Shown: positions 17,812-27,490 of the stretch, piece by piece
Numbering within the stretch: position 1 is the stretch's first letter
Layout: each line of letters starts with the position of its first letter
Assembly: GCA_017848855.1 (NCBI GenBank)
Contig: JAFIHF010000004.1
Span: 62,001 to 126,000, forward strand
Length of the DNA stretch: 64,000 bases
Origin: Rhodanobacter denitrificans
GTDB taxonomy: Bacteria; Pseudomonadota; Gammaproteobacteria; Xanthomonadales; Rhodanobacteraceae
Direction of reading: 5' to 3'
Program-made: the position numbers and the translations under genes
Notes under the pieces: generated by a model
Told to the model about the DNA's origin: nothing
Databases searched by the model: none
What the model saw: the letters and a program-made list of their open reading frames with translations, nothing else

Positions 17812-19913
17812 CAATTGCCAGGAGCAGTCCGCTGATCGGCAACCTGCACTGGCGCCTCAAGCGCCTCGGCTATCTCCTGCAGCGCACGCGCGCCAGCCTC
17901 GCGCTGCGCGGCTGGCGCGGCACGCTGGCACGCATGCGGCAGGAATTCCAGTTACGCCCCGAACACGACGACACGCTGGAACTGCTGCCGCTGGACGTGC
18001 CGTTCGCACCATTCGACTTGTCTGTATCAGACTCCCCGCGCGTCACCATCGTGACCCCAGTGCACGGCAAGCTGGCCTACACCCTGGCTTGCCTGCGTTC
18101 GCTGGCAAAGCACGGCGCGCAGGCGCCATTCGAGGTGATCGTGGTGGACGACGCCTCGCCCGACGGCAGCGCGGACACGCTGGCGCAAGTCGGTGGCCTG
18201 CGCCTGCTGCGCAATGCGCAAAACCTCGGCTTCGTGGACAGCTGCAATGCCGGCGCTGCGTTGGCGCGCGGCGAGTTCCTGCTGTTCCTCAACAACGACA
18301 CCCAGGCGACACCCGGCTGGCTCGACGCCCTGCTCGCCTGTTTCGCCGAACGCGCGGACTGCGGCATCGCCGGCAGCCGGCTGGTCTATCCCGACGGTCG
18401 CCTGCAGGAGGCCGGTGCACTGGTGTTCGCCGACGGCAGCGCCTGGAACACCGGGCGCTTCGAGGCACGCGACGCCGCAGCCTTCCGCTATCGCCGCGAA
18501 ACCGACTATGTCTCCGGTGCCGCGCTGATGATCCGTCGCGACGTGTTCCAGCACATCGGCGGTTTCGACGCACGCTATGCGCCGGCTTACTACGAGGACG
18601 CCGATCTCGCCTTCGCCGTGCGCCAGCTCGGCCTGCGTGTGTACTACGAGCCGACCAGCACGGTGATCCATTGCGAGGGCATCAGCGCCGGCACGGACAC
18701 CGATCGCGGCATGAAGCGCTTCCAGCGCATCAACCAGGCCAAGTTCGTCGACAAATGGAAGGCCGAACTCGCCGACCAGCCGCCGCCCGGCACGCCGCTG
18801 GAACGCGCGGTCCGCTGGCGCCGCCGCGGCCGCGTGCTGGTGGCGGACGTGACCACGCCCGACCCGACCCGCGATTCCGGCTCGCTGCGCCTCACCGCGA
18901 TCCTGCGCATCCTCGACGAGCAGGGCTGGAGCGTGGCCTTCTGTCCCGACGACGGCCGCGCCACGGCCGGCGAAATTGCCGCGCTGGGCGCACTGGGCTG
19001 CGAGGTGCTGTGCAAGCCGGAGGTCAGCAACCTGCCTGATTGGTTGCGCCGCCACGGCCGCGAACTGCACGCCGTGATGCTGTGTCGGCACACCGTGGCC
19101 GGCCAGTACACGGCGCTGGTACGCCGCCACGCGCCGCACGCGAAGCTGCTGTTCGACACCGTGGACCTGCACTTCCTGCGCGAGCAGCGTGCCGCGCAAG
19201 TGGCCGACAGCGACGCCATGCGGCAACAGGCCGAAAGCTCGCGCCGCAGCGAGCTGGCCCTGATCGCGCAGGCCGACATCAGCTTCGTGGTCAGCCCGCA
19301 CGAACAGGCGCTGTTGAAGGACTTGCTGCCCAACGCCCGGGTGGAGCTGCTTTCCAACATCCACGACGTGCACGGGACTCCCGCTCCATTCGCCGGACGG
19401 CGCGATCTCGTCTTCATTGGCGGCCACGGCCACCCGCCGAACAGTGACGCGATCCACTGGATCGCCGGCGAGATCCTGCCGCGCCTGCGTGAAGTCCTGC
19501 CAGGCATCCGCGTGCATCTGATTGGCGACATGCCGGAAGCCGCACGCCAGGAACTGTCCATGCCCGGCCTGGAAATCCACGGCCGCATCCCCGACATCGC
19601 CCCCTGGCTGGACCGCTGCCTCGCCACCATCGCACCGCTGCGCTTCGGCGCCGGGGTGAAGGGCAAGATCAACATCTCGATGAGTCATGGCGTGCCCGTG
19701 ATCGCCACTCCGCTTGCCGTGGAAGGCATGCGACTGGAGGACGGCGTGAATGTGCTGGTGGCCGGCGATACCGATGCCTTCGCCGCGGCGGCGGTGCGGC
19801 TGCAGCAGGACTCCGCGCTGTGGCAACAGCTGTCCAGCCACGGGCTCGACAATATTCGCCAGCACTTTTCCATCGCAGCCGCGTCCGCCACGCTGCATCG
19901 CGTTCTCGGTTGA
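17808..19913 (+). CDS. Two-domain glycosyltransferase, GT2 fused to GT4-like
   Basis: About 701 residues. The N-terminal part (about 75-310) is a family GT2 enzyme: [44 protein letters not shown] and [15 protein letters not shown]. The C-terminal part (about 345-700) is GT4-like with [19 protein letters not shown] and [19 protein letters not shown]. The protein is soluble and presumably builds surface polysaccharide at the cytoplasmic face. The only long-frame start is a TTG at 17808 overlapping the higA stop; GGAG at 17821 has no standard start after it and the first in-frame ATG is at 17934, so the true start is unsure. The 3' neighbour is the WbsX/RgpF gene. Confidence 0.85.
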   Translation: MTIARSSPLIGNLHWRLKRLGYLLQRTRASLALRGWRGTLARMRQEFQLRPEHDDTLELLPLDVPFAPFDLSVSDSPRVTIVTPVHGKLAYTLACLRSLAKHGAQAPFEVIVVDDASPDGSADTLAQVGGLRLLRNAQNLGFVDSCNAGAALARGEFLLFLNNDTQATPGWLDALLACFAERADCGIAGSRLVYPDGRLQEAGALVFADGSAWNTGRFEARDAAAFRYRRETDYVSGAALMIRRDVFQHIGGFDARYAPAYYEDADLAFAVRQLGLRVYYEPTSTVIHCEGISAGTDTDRGMKRFQRINQAKFVDKWKAELADQPPPGTPLERAVRWRRRGRVLVADVTTPDPTRDSGSLRLTAILRILDEQGWSVAFCPDDGRATAGEIAALGALGCEVLCKPEVSNLPDWLRRHGRELHAVMLCRHTVAGQYTALVRRHAPHAKLLFDTVDLHFLREQRAAQVADSDAMRQQAESSRRSELALIAQADISFVVSPHEQALLKDLLPNARVELLSNIHDVHGTPAPFAGRRDLVFIGGHGHPPNSDAIHWIAGEILPRLREVLPGIRVHLIGDMPEAARQELSMPGLEIHGRIPDIAPWLDRCLATIAPLRFGAGVKGKINISMSHGVPVIATPLAVEGMRLEDGVNVLVAGDTDAFAAAAVRLQQDSALWQQLSSHGLDNIRQHFSIAAASATLHRVLG

Positions 19914-19964
19914 CCACGCGCCGGCCAGCGCCGATGCTTCCGCACCGCTACTCATAGGTCACCG

Positions 19965-22025
19965 ATGCCCGTTCGCGAATTCGCCAGACGCTGCCTGTTC
20001 GCCGTGCTGCGCACGGGCTTCCGGCTCACCCCGATGCCCGGCGCCACGCGCGATCGCCTGCGCCAGCATTTCCTGGATCGCCACGCGCACCTGGTACCGC
20101 GTGGACCGCGCGGCCAGGCCAACGGAACAGCGCAAGCCGAGCATCGGCCACGCAGGCAGGCCGCCGGTCGCGCGATCGGCTTCGTGCCCCGGCGCAGCGG
20201 CACCTTGCCGACACCGCTGCCGGCCACTGTGGTGGCGTTCTACCTGCCGCAGTTCCACCCGATTCCCGAAAACGACACATGGTGGGGCGAGGGCTTCACC
20301 GAGTGGCACAACGTCACGCGCGCGCTGCCACAGTTCGAGGGCCACCAGCAACCGCGCCTGCCCGGTGAACTCGGCTTCTATGACCTGCGCCTGGCGGACA
20401 CGATGCGCCAGCAGATGCAGTTGGCGCGCGAATACGGCATCGGCGCGTTCTGCAGTTACTTCTACTGGTTCGCCGGAAGGACCTTGCTGGAAGCGCCGCT
20501 GCGGCAGTGGTTGGCCGACCCCACGCTCGACCTGCCGCTGTGCCTGTGCTGGGCCAACGAGAACTGGTCGCGCCGCTGGGACGGTCGCGCCGACGACATC
20601 CTGATCGGCCAGGCACACAGCGCCGAAGACGACCTCGCCTTCATCGAACACGTGGCGCGCTACCTCGCCGATCCACGCTACCTGCGGGTGGAAGGGCGAC
20701 CGCTGTTGCTGGTCTATCGCCCCGGCCTGCTGCCCGATCCCGCGGCCACGGCCCAACGCTGGCGCGACTGGTGCCGCACGCACGGCATCGGCGAGATCCG
20801 GCTTGCCTACGTGCAAAGCTTCGACCGCGTCGATCCACGCGCCATCGGCTTCGACGCCGCGGTGGAATTCCCCCCGAACAACACTACGCCGGCGCCGATC
20901 ACCGCGAACCAACGCCTACTCAACCCCGACTATCGCGGCGACGTGCACGACTGGCGCGAACTCGCGCGGCAATCGATGGCACAGGCCGATCCGGCCTATC
21001 CGCGCTACCCCGGCGTCAATCCCGGCTGGGACAACGAACCGCGCCGCAACGGCGGCGGCCGCGTGTTCGTGCACGCCTCGCCGCGCGGCTATAGCGATTG
21101 GCTGCGCCATGCCATCATCACGGCGCGACGCCGTTTCCCGGCGCAGCCACTGGTGTTCGTCAACGCCTGGAACGAATGGGCCGAAGGCGCGGTATTGGAA
21201 CCCGACACCCGGCTGGGCCACGCCTGGCTGGAATCCACGCGCGCCGCGCTGCACCCGGCAACGCCAGCGAACGAGCACCCCTGTGCGGTGCTCCACGTCT
21301 GGTATCCGGAGTTGCTGGACGAACTCGCCGCCGCACTGCGCGCCAGCGGCCTCGACTGGCGCGTCGTCGTCACCACTGCGCCCGAGCGCGAACAGGCGGT
21401 GCGCGAGCGGGTGGCGCGACTCAACCTCGACACCGAGATCGAGGTGTTCGAGAACCGCGGCCGCGACATCCTGCCCTTCCTGCGCGTGGCCAACCGCCTG
21501 CTCGACGAAGGCGTGACCACCGTGCTCAAGCTGCATGGCAAGCGTTCCACCTACCACGCTGACGGCGACGCATGGTGCCGCAAGCTGCTCGACAAGTTGT
21601 TGGCCCCCGAGCGCGCCGCGCACATCGCGACCGCGTTTCGCGACGACGTCACGCTGGGCCTGGTGCATGCCGAAGGCCATCTCCAGCCACTCGCCGAATA
21701 CATGGGCGCGAACCAGGACAACGTCGATTACCTCACCCGCCGCCTCGGCATCCCTGCACCAGCGGCCGAGTACGGCAGCTTCATCACCGGCAGCATGTTC
21801 TGGCTGCGCCCCGCCGCCTTGCGCCCGTTGCTGGACGCCCAACTTGGCGTGGACGAATTCGAGCCCGAGGCCGGCCAGATCGACGGCACCCTGGCCCATG
21901 CCGTCGAACGCGTGCTCGGACTGGTAGTGCAGACGAGCGGCTACCGCGTCGCCAGCGCTGCCGCGCTGCTTGGCATGGGCGAAGCCGCGAAAGCCCCTTA
22001 TCCCTACGCGCGGCGCAGCGGCTGA
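19965..22025 (+). CDS. WbsX-like (GH99-related) and RgpF-like fusion, polysaccharide synthesis
   Basis: A 686-residue protein in two parts. Residues about 85-425 match WbsX-like proteins: VAFYLPQFHPIPENDTWW, GFTEWHNVTRALPQFEGH, LCWANENWSRRWDG and FVNAWNEWAEGAVLEPD. Residues about 430-670 match the rhamnan synthesis RgpF family: VLHVWYPELLDEL, FENRGRDILPFLRVA, VLKLHGKRSTY and FITGSMFWLRP. Such proteins occur in O-antigen and rhamnan loci, where they are thought to be glycosyltransferases; rmlBACD later in the window supplies dTDP-rhamnose. The gene follows the GT2/GT4 gene by 51 bases and etfB by another 113. Confidence 0.85.
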   Translation: MPVREFARRCLFAVLRTGFRLTPMPGATRDRLRQHFLDRHAHLVPRGPRGQANGTAQAEHRPRRQAAGRAIGFVPRRSGTLPTPLPATVVAFYLPQFHPIPENDTWWGEGFTEWHNVTRALPQFEGHQQPRLPGELGFYDLRLADTMRQQMQLAREYGIGAFCSYFYWFAGRTLLEAPLRQWLADPTLDLPLCLCWANENWSRRWDGRADDILIGQAHSAEDDLAFIEHVARYLADPRYLRVEGRPLLLVYRPGLLPDPAATAQRWRDWCRTHGIGEIRLAYVQSFDRVDPRAIGFDAAVEFPPNNTTPAPITANQRLLNPDYRGDVHDWRELARQSMAQADPAYPRYPGVNPGWDNEPRRNGGGRVFVHASPRGYSDWLRHAIITARRRFPAQPLVFVNAWNEWAEGAVLEPDTRLGHAWLESTRAALHPATPANEHPCAVLHVWYPELLDELAAALRASGLDWRVVVTTAPEREQAVRERVARLNLDTEIEVFENRGRDILPFLRVANRLLDEGVTTVLKLHGKRSTYHADGDAWCRKLLDKLLAPERAAHIATAFRDDVTLGLVHAEGHLQPLAEYMGANQDNVDYLTRRLGIPAPAAEYGSFITGSMFWLRPAALRPLLDAQLGVDEFEPEAGQIDGTLAHAVERVLGLVVQTSGYRVASAAALLGMGEAAKAPYPYARRSG

Positions 22026-22138
22026 ATCCCCACAATCGACGCCCCGCGCTGCCTCGATTCGTACCACCGCCTGAGGCCGGGTAGAATGGACGTTCCCGCG
22101 GCCATCGCAAGGGCCGCCCGTGACCCCAGGAAGCACAG

Positions 22139-22885
22139 ATGAAGATTCTGGTCGGCTACAAGCGCGTCGTGGACTACAACGTGCGCATCCAGGTGAAGCC
22201 CGACGGCACCGGCGTGGTGACCGACGGCGTGAAGCTCTCCGCCAATCCGTTCGACGACATCGCGCTGGAAGAAGCCCTGCGCCTGCGCGAGAAGGGCGTG
22301 GCCACGGAAGTAGTGGTGGTGGGCATCGGGCCCGCCGACCTCACCGCGCACCTGCGCAACGGCCTGGCGATGGGCGCGAACCGCGCCATCCACGTCACCA
22401 CCGCCGACGCGGTGCAGCCGCTCACCGCCGCCCGCGTGCTGCTGAAGCTGGTGGAGAAGGAGCAGCCCGGCCTGGTGCTGCTGGGCAAGCAGGCCATCGA
22501 CGACGACGCCAACCAGACCGGCCAGATGCTCGCCGCGCTGTGGGATCGCCCGCAGGCCACCTTCGCCAGCAAGGTCGAGATTGCCGACGGCAAGGCCACG
22601 GTGACGCGCGAAGTGGACGCCGGCCTCGAAACCATCGAAGTCGACCTGCCCGCCGTCGTCACCAGCGACCTGCGCCTGAACGAGCCGCGCTTCATCAAGC
22701 TGCCCGACATCATGAAGGCCAAGAGCAAGCCCATCGACGTGGTCGAGCTCGCCTCGCTCGGCGTCGACAGCGGCGACCACCTCAAGACCACGCATTACGC
22801 CGCGCCGGCCAAGCGCAGCAAGGGCGTGATGGTGAAGGACGCCGCCGAGCTGGTGGCCGCGCTGAAGCAGAAGGGTTTGCTGTAA
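22139..22885 (+). CDS. etfB: Electron transfer flavoprotein beta subunit
   Basis: A 248-residue ETF small subunit. It begins MKILVGYKRVVDYNVRIQV, has NPFDDIALEEALRLRE, LLGKQAIDDDANQTGQM and VELPAV-type segments (here VDLPAVVTSDLRLNEPR). The last part, DVVELASLGV..., fits the AMP-binding side of the family. It pairs with EtfA to carry electrons from acyl-CoA and other dehydrogenases to ETF-QO. A GTAG-type palindromic element of 63 bp separates it from etfA. In Xanthomonas etfBA mark one border of the lps locus, as they appear to here. Confidence 0.97.
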   Translation: MKILVGYKRVVDYNVRIQVKPDGTGVVTDGVKLSANPFDDIALEEALRLREKGVATEVVVVGIGPADLTAHLRNGLAMGANRAIHVTTADAVQPLTAARVLLKLVEKEQPGLVLLGKQAIDDDANQTGQMLAALWDRPQATFASKVEIADGKATVTREVDAGLETIEVDLPAVVTSDLRLNEPRFIKLPDIMKAKSKPIDVVELASLGVDSGDHLKTTHYAAPAKRSKGVMVKDAAELVAALKQKGLL

Positions 22886-22901
22886 ATCCCCCACATCGCC
22901 C

Positions 22902-22964
22902 GTAGGAGCGCACCCTGTGCGCGACCACCCGCGCAAAAGCATCGCGCACAGGGTGCGCTCCTAC
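22902..22964. repeat. GTAG-type REP element between etfB and etfA
   Basis: Perfect 23-bp arms (22902-22924 and 22942-22964) beginning GTAGGAGCGCACC and ending GGTGCGCTCCTAC enclose a 17-base loop. Elements of this type occur also at 44070, 45634 and 55978. They resemble the GTAG REPs known from Stenotrophomonas and Pseudomonas, which are mobilised by REP-associated tyrosine transposases. Here it sits inside an operon and may protect or attenuate the etfB mRNA. Confidence 0.88.
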
Positions 22965-22985
22965 AGGCAGCAGGAGAATCGATCC

Positions 22986-23927
22986 ATGAGCAAGATCCTC
23001 GTCATCGCCGAACACCTGGACGGCAAGCTGAACCCCGCCACCGCGCGCGCCGTGAGCGCCGCGCAAGCCGTGAAACCCGCAGCCATCGACGTGCTGGTGC
23101 TGGCCGACAACGTCGCCGCACTCGCCGCCGAAGCCGCGAAGATCGACGGCGTGAGCCGCGTGCTCACCGTCGAGCGCGCCGAAAACGCCCACCCGCTCGC
23201 CGCCGTGCTGGCGCCGCAGGTCGCCAAGGCCGCCGCCGGCTACAGCCACGTGTTCGCGCCCTCCACCACCTTCGGCAAGGACCTCGCCCCGCGCGTGGCC
23301 GCCCTGCTCGGCGTGGCCCAGGTCAGCGACGTGATGAGCGTGGAAGGCGCGCATACCTTCAAGCGTCCGATCTACGCCGGCAACGCCATCGTCACCGTCG
23401 AGGCCGATCCCGCGTACACCGTGGTCGCCACCATCCGCACCGCTTCCTGGCCCGTCGCAGCCAGCGGCGCGAACAGCGCGCCGGTCGAAGCGCTCGCGCT
23501 CGACGTCGCCCTGCCCAGCCACACCCGCTACCTCGGCCTGCAATCGGGCAAGAGCGACCGCCCCGACCTGCAGAGCGCGAGCAAGGTCGTCTCCGGCGGC
23601 CGCGGCGTGGGCTCGAAGGAAAACTTTGACGTCATCTTCAAGCTCGCCGACAAGCTCGGCGCTGCCGTGGGCGCCTCGCGCGCCGCGGTGGACGCCGGCT
23701 ACGTGCCCAGCGATCTGCAGGTAGGCCAGACCGGCAAGATCATCGCCCCCGAGCTGTACATGGCCATCGGCATCTCCGGCGCCATCCAGCACCTCACCGG
23801 CATCAAGGACGCCGGCACCATCGTCGCGATCAACAAGGACGCCGAGGCGCCGATCTTCGAGGTAGCGGACTTCGGGCTGGTGGGGGATTTGTTCAAGCTC
23901 ATACCGGAACTCGAGCAAGTGTTGTGA
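22986..23927 (+). CDS. etfA: Electron transfer flavoprotein alpha subunit
   Basis: A 313-residue ETF large subunit with the FAD-binding signature [18 protein letters not shown] near the C-terminus and [13 protein letters not shown] before it. It begins [18 protein letters not shown]. The ATG at 22986 is preferred; the reading frame also runs back through the REP element, which is not coding. It follows etfB and completes the heterodimer. The phosphomannomutase gene begins directly after its stop, so the polysaccharide plus-strand arm may be partly transcribed from the etf promoter. Confidence 0.97.
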   Translation: MSKILVIAEHLDGKLNPATARAVSAAQAVKPAAIDVLVLADNVAALAAEAAKIDGVSRVLTVERAENAHPLAAVLAPQVAKAAAGYSHVFAPSTTFGKDLAPRVAALLGVAQVSDVMSVEGAHTFKRPIYAGNAIVTVEADPAYTVVATIRTASWPVAASGANSAPVEALALDVALPSHTRYLGLQSGKSDRPDLQSASKVVSGGRGVGSKENFDVIFKLADKLGAAVGASRAAVDAGYVPSDLQVGQTGKIIAPELYMAIGISGAIQHLTGIKDAGTIVAINKDAEAPIFEVADFGLVGDLFKLIPELEQVL

Positions 23928-23932
23928 GCAAG

Positions 23933-25294
23933 ATGTCCGAAATCAACCTTAACAGTTTCAAGGCGTACGACATCCGCGGCCGGGTTCCGGATGAGTTGAA
24001 CGAAGATCTAGCCAAGCGCATTGGACACGCCACGGTGCAGTTGCTTGGCCCGGGTCCGGTCGTGCTGGGCCGCGACGTTCGCCTGAGCAGCCCCGCCTTG
24101 CAAGCGGCCTTGGCCAACGGCATTACTGCCAGCGGCCGCGATGTCATCGACATCGGACTGTGCGGTACCGAAGAGGTTTATTTCCAGACGGCACACCTGG
24201 GGGCGGCTGGCGGCATCATGGTGACTGCTAGCCACAATCCCATGGACTACAACGGGCTAAAGCTGGTTCGGGAAGGGGCACGTCCCATCAGTGGCGACTC
24301 AGGGCTGCTCACCATCCGCGACACGGTCGCAAACAACATTTTCGCCGATACAGCGAAACGAGGCTGTATTCAGGAGGAGTTCGACAAATTCGCCTACGTG
24401 CAGCATCTGCTTACGTATGTCGATCATGCTGCGCTCAGGCCACTGAAAATCGTAACCAATGCCGGCAATGGCAGTGCCGGACTGATCATCGACGCCTTGG
24501 CTCCACACCTGCCATTCGCGTTCATTCGCATCCAGCATGAGCCGGACGGCCATTTTCCCCATGGCATCCCGAATCCGCTTCTACCGGGAAACCGCGAGGC
24601 CACGGCATCGGCGGTCCGCCAACACCGCGCCGACTTCGGTATCGCCTGGGATGGCGACTTTGATCGCTGCTTCTTTTTCGATGCGCAAGGTCGGTTCATC
24701 GAGGGCTACTACCTTGTCGGTCTGCTAGCCAAGGCGCTGCTCGTTAGTCATCCGGGCAGCAAGATCATCCATGACCCGCGACTTACCTGGAACACGCTGG
24801 ACTTGGTGCAGGAGGCCGGCGGCATCCCGGTGCAGAGCAAGACTGGCCATGCCTTCATCAAGGAACGTATGCGCGCGGAAAACGCCATTTACGGCGGCGA
24901 AATGAGTGCGCACCACTACTTTCGCGACTTTTCCTATTGCGATTCGGGAATGATTCCATGGCTGCTCATCGCAGACCTCGTTTCCCGAACCGGTATCGAC
25001 CTGGCCCATATGGTTGAGGACCGCATGCAAGCCTATCCATGCAGCGGCGAGATCAACTTCAAAGTCACCGACCCTATCGCCGCCAGCGAAGCAGTCATGG
25101 AAAATTTCCAGAATGAGCTTCCCTCTATCGACAAGACCGATGGTATCAGCGCCGACTTTGGCACTTGGCGGATCAATCTCAGGTGCTCAAACACCGAGCC
25201 ACTGCTTCGGCTCAATGTTGAGACGCGTGGCGATGCTAACCTACTCGCAGAACGCACGCAAAAGATCACCAAGATTCTGTCGCAATTCCAGTAG
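23933..25294 (+). CDS. Phosphomannomutase / phosphoglucomutase
   Basis: A 453-residue alpha-D-phosphohexomutase that interconverts mannose-6-P and mannose-1-P for GDP-mannose synthesis (ManB/CpsG/XanA type). All four loops are present: [13 protein letters not shown], the phosphoserine loop [16 protein letters not shown], the metal loop [26 protein letters not shown], and the C-terminal phosphate loop [16 protein letters not shown] 23933 is preferred over a GTG three codons upstream that overlaps the etfA stop. G+C is visibly lower than in etfA, marking entry to the accessory locus. It works with the ManC-type protein at 44208. Confidence 0.93.
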   Translation: MSEINLNSFKAYDIRGRVPDELNEDLAKRIGHATVQLLGPGPVVLGRDVRLSSPALQAALANGITASGRDVIDIGLCGTEEVYFQTAHLGAAGGIMVTASHNPMDYNGLKLVREGARPISGDSGLLTIRDTVANNIFADTAKRGCIQEEFDKFAYVQHLLTYVDHAALRPLKIVTNAGNGSAGLIIDALAPHLPFAFIRIQHEPDGHFPHGIPNPLLPGNREATASAVRQHRADFGIAWDGDFDRCFFFDAQGRFIEGYYLVGLLAKALLVSHPGSKIIHDPRLTWNTLDLVQEAGGIPVQSKTGHAFIKERMRAENAIYGGEMSAHHYFRDFSYCDSGMIPWLLIADLVSRTGIDLAHMVEDRMQAYPCSGEINFKVTDPIAASEAVMENFQNELPSIDKTDGISADFGTWRINLRCSNTEPLLRLNVETRGDANLLAERTQKITKILSQFQ

Positions 25295-25609
25295 CCGGCA
25301 ACGCACAGATGGAAAGCATGCCGACCATTATCATCATGACTTTTGAGCGAAACCGTACCGGCGATGGCCGGTTAAATCAGGACTGCGCAATAGCCTAACC
25401 AACAAACCAGTTATCTTCAGCATTTGGAATCATCCGAGGCGCTCTTGGCGTTTACAGTCACCTGATTAGCCATGATGCTAAGCCAGCTATCGCATGAAGT
25501 GAAGTGCCAAAGGCGCAGCCTTGGATCTATATTGCGCAGCGGAAAACCGCCACTAGTCAAGGCCTGAATTGAACACAAGAGCTGACCGTCTATCAAAGGA
25601 ACATTAGAA
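25295..25609. other. Intergenic gap, nothing recognised
   Basis: 315 bases of comparatively A+T-rich DNA between the phosphomannomutase and HAD-UbiA genes. No gene, hairpin or repeat family was recognised. It may hold the promoter of the downstream genes, but I could not pick a convincing -35/-10 pair. Confidence 0.5.
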
Positions 25610-27061
25610 ATGGAATGCCAAGTGGAAACATCGATAGACGCCAGTAGCAGACCCATTTGTGTGGATCTGGATGGCACGCTGCTGCGTACCGATCTACTGT
25701 ACGAATCACTCTTGGCATTGCTGGGCCGCAACCCGCTGTATGCTTTCCTGATTCCGTTCTGGCTACTTCGCGGCAAGGCTGCACTGAAGCGCGAGCTTGC
25801 ATCCAGGGTTACTCTGTCAGTGGAGAACCTTCCCTACGACAAGCGTGTCGTCGAGTTTTTGCGGCACACGGGGCAGCGTCCGCGTGTACTATGCACGGCC
25901 TCCGATACCTTGTTGGTAAAGCCCATTGCGGATCATCTCGGATTGTTCGAAACGGTCTTGAGCAGTGACGGCCATCGGAACCTTGCTGGGAAGCGCAAAG
26001 CTGAAACATTGGTTGACATGTATGGCACCAAGGGGTTCGACTACATAGGCAATAGCCGGGTCGACCTGGATGTATGGCGGCATGCTTGCGCCGCAATCGT
26101 GGTTAATGCGGGGGGGCGCCTTGCGCGGTCCGCCATGCAATGCACGACCGTTCACCATTATTGGCCCGCCAAGGGCGGTGACCTGAAAGCCTGGATCAAG
26201 GCTCTACGCATCTATCAATGGGCGAAGAACCTGCTCGTTCTGGTCCCTCTACTGACCGCTCACCGTCTGCTGGTACCTGCTGCTTTCGCTGATGCGGCAA
26301 GGGCTTTTCTTGCCTTTGGGCTATGCGCGTCGGGCGTCTATCTATTGAACGACCTGCTGGACTTAGCCCCTGATCGGCAGCATCCACGAAAGCGCAAACG
26401 CCCTTTCGCGGCAGGTACGCTGCCATTGAAACATGGCTTGTTGATCTTCCCGGCGCTGACGCTCGCCAGCTTTAGCTTGGCCTGGTGGATCCGGCCAAGC
26501 TTTGCGCTGGTGCTCTTGGGTTACTACACAATGACGCTGGCTTATTCGTTCAAGCTCAAGCGCATCGTCATGATCGACGTAGTGATGCTTGCCGCACTCT
26601 ACACCGTGCGAATTATCGGTGGCGCCGTGGCGGTCGGTTCAGGACTCTCGTTCTGGCTACTGGCCTTTTCAATGTTTATCTTCCTCAGTCTTGCGCTGCT
26701 CAAGCGCTACACCGAACTTGGGGCCGCGCACTCGGCTGGAAAGCAAAAGATCGTCGGTCGCGGCTATTCGGTGGAGGATCTTACGCTGATCCAGTCTTTA
26801 GGAGCCGCAGCTGGCTATATTGGTGTCTTGGTGTTGGCGCTGTACATCAACAGCCCCGATAGCTTGGAGCTCTATCATCACCCAAAGGTTCTGTGGCTAC
26901 TTTGCCCGGTTTTGCTGTACTGGGTCAGCCGCGCATGGATGGTAGCTCACCGCGGCCACATGCATGATGATCCAATTGTCTTCGCCGCCCGCGACCGGGC
27001 GAGTCAGATCGTTGCGCTCATCACCTTGGTCATCGTTGCCGTAGCGACCATGGCATGGTGA
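25610..27061 (+). CDS. HAD phosphatase-UbiA prenyltransferase fusion
   Basis: A 483-residue protein. Residues about 15-190 are a HAD-type domain (CVDLDGTLLRTDLLYES, TASDTLL, and GNSRVDLDVW). Residues about 195-483 are a polytopic UbiA-type prenyltransferase with the Asp-rich NDLLDLAPDRQHPRKRKRP motif and several membrane helices. This architecture resembles the decaprenyl-phosphate phosphoribose synthase branch, in which a UbiA enzyme makes a polyprenyl-phospho-sugar-phosphate and a phosphatase then removes the phosphate. It is followed by an SMR-like transporter, an SDR and a GT-C-like protein, which suggests a lipid-linked-sugar pathway. The exact sugar is not known, and no DprE1-type oxidase is present. 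Confidence 0.85.
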   Translation: MECQVETSIDASSRPICVDLDGTLLRTDLLYESLLALLGRNPLYAFLIPFWLLRGKAALKRELASRVTLSVENLPYDKRVVEFLRHTGQRPRVLCTASDTLLVKPIADHLGLFETVLSSDGHRNLAGKRKAETLVDMYGTKGFDYIGNSRVDLDVWRHACAAIVVNAGGRLARSAMQCTTVHHYWPAKGGDLKAWIKALRIYQWAKNLLVLVPLLTAHRLLVPAAFADAARAFLAFGLCASGVYLLNDLLDLAPDRQHPRKRKRPFAAGTLPLKHGLLIFPALTLASFSLAWWIRPSFALVLLGYYTMTLAYSFKLKRIVMIDVVMLAALYTVRIIGGAVAVGSGLSFWLLAFSMFIFLSLALLKRYTELGAAHSAGKQKIVGRGYSVEDLTLIQSLGAAAGYIGVLVLALYINSPDSLELYHHPKVLWLLCPVLLYWVSRAWMVAHRGHMHDDPIVFAARDRASQIVALITLVIVAVATMAW

Positions 27062-27109
27062 TGTCGCCACCAGCGCAGCCTTCCATCTCCACTTTCATAT
27101 CCGACGCCT

Positions 27110-27487
27110 ATGTACCTAGCCTTTATTCCCATCATTCTCATTTCCGTGGCGCTCAACGCCGCTGCACAGCTCTTTCTTCGCAAGGGGATGCCGGAGGTCA
27201 CTCTTGTGACCGGCCATAGCCTAGGAGAGCTTATCTTCAGTGCGGTCCGTGTACTGCTCAATCCATGGGTATTTTCGGGGCTTTCCTGCTATGCCATCAG
27301 CGTAGTGCTCTGGATGTACGTACTGTCCAAGGTTCAAGTAAGTTTTGCCTATCCGTTCTTGAGTGTGGGGTACGTCATCGTGTTGGTGGCGGCTTATTTC
27401 CTATTCCGTGAGCCAGTCAGCGCCATGAAACTTTCGGGTGTTGCGCTTATCTGTGCCGGTGTCGTGCTTGTCGCACGCGGGGGTTGA
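27110..27487 (+). CDS. Small EamA/SMR-type four-helix membrane protein
   Basis: A 125-residue protein with four hydrophobic helices. ALNAAAQLFLRKGM in the first helix region and VQVSFAYPFLSVGYVIVLVA in the third are typical of EmrE-like and ArnE/ArnF-like small transporters. In polysaccharide and lipid A loci this class flips polyprenyl-phospho-sugars across the inner membrane. It is 48 bases after the HAD-UbiA gene and its stop is three bases before the SDR gene, so the three genes are very likely cotranscribed. Flippase activity is inferred from context. Confidence 0.8.
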   Translation: MYLAFIPIILISVALNAAAQLFLRKGMPEVTLVTGHSLGELIFSAVRVLLNPWVFSGLSCYAISVVLWMYVLSKVQVSFAYPFLSVGYVIVLVAAYFLFREPVSAMKLSGVALICAGVVLVARGG

Positions 27488-27490
27488 ATA

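Noticed and set aside
24299..25030. Minus-strand frames inside the phosphomannomutase gene
   Set aside because: Antisense shadows of a clearly conserved enzyme.
25417..25776. 119-codon minus-strand frame
   Set aside because: Opposite to the start of the HAD-UbiA gene, no recognisable domain.
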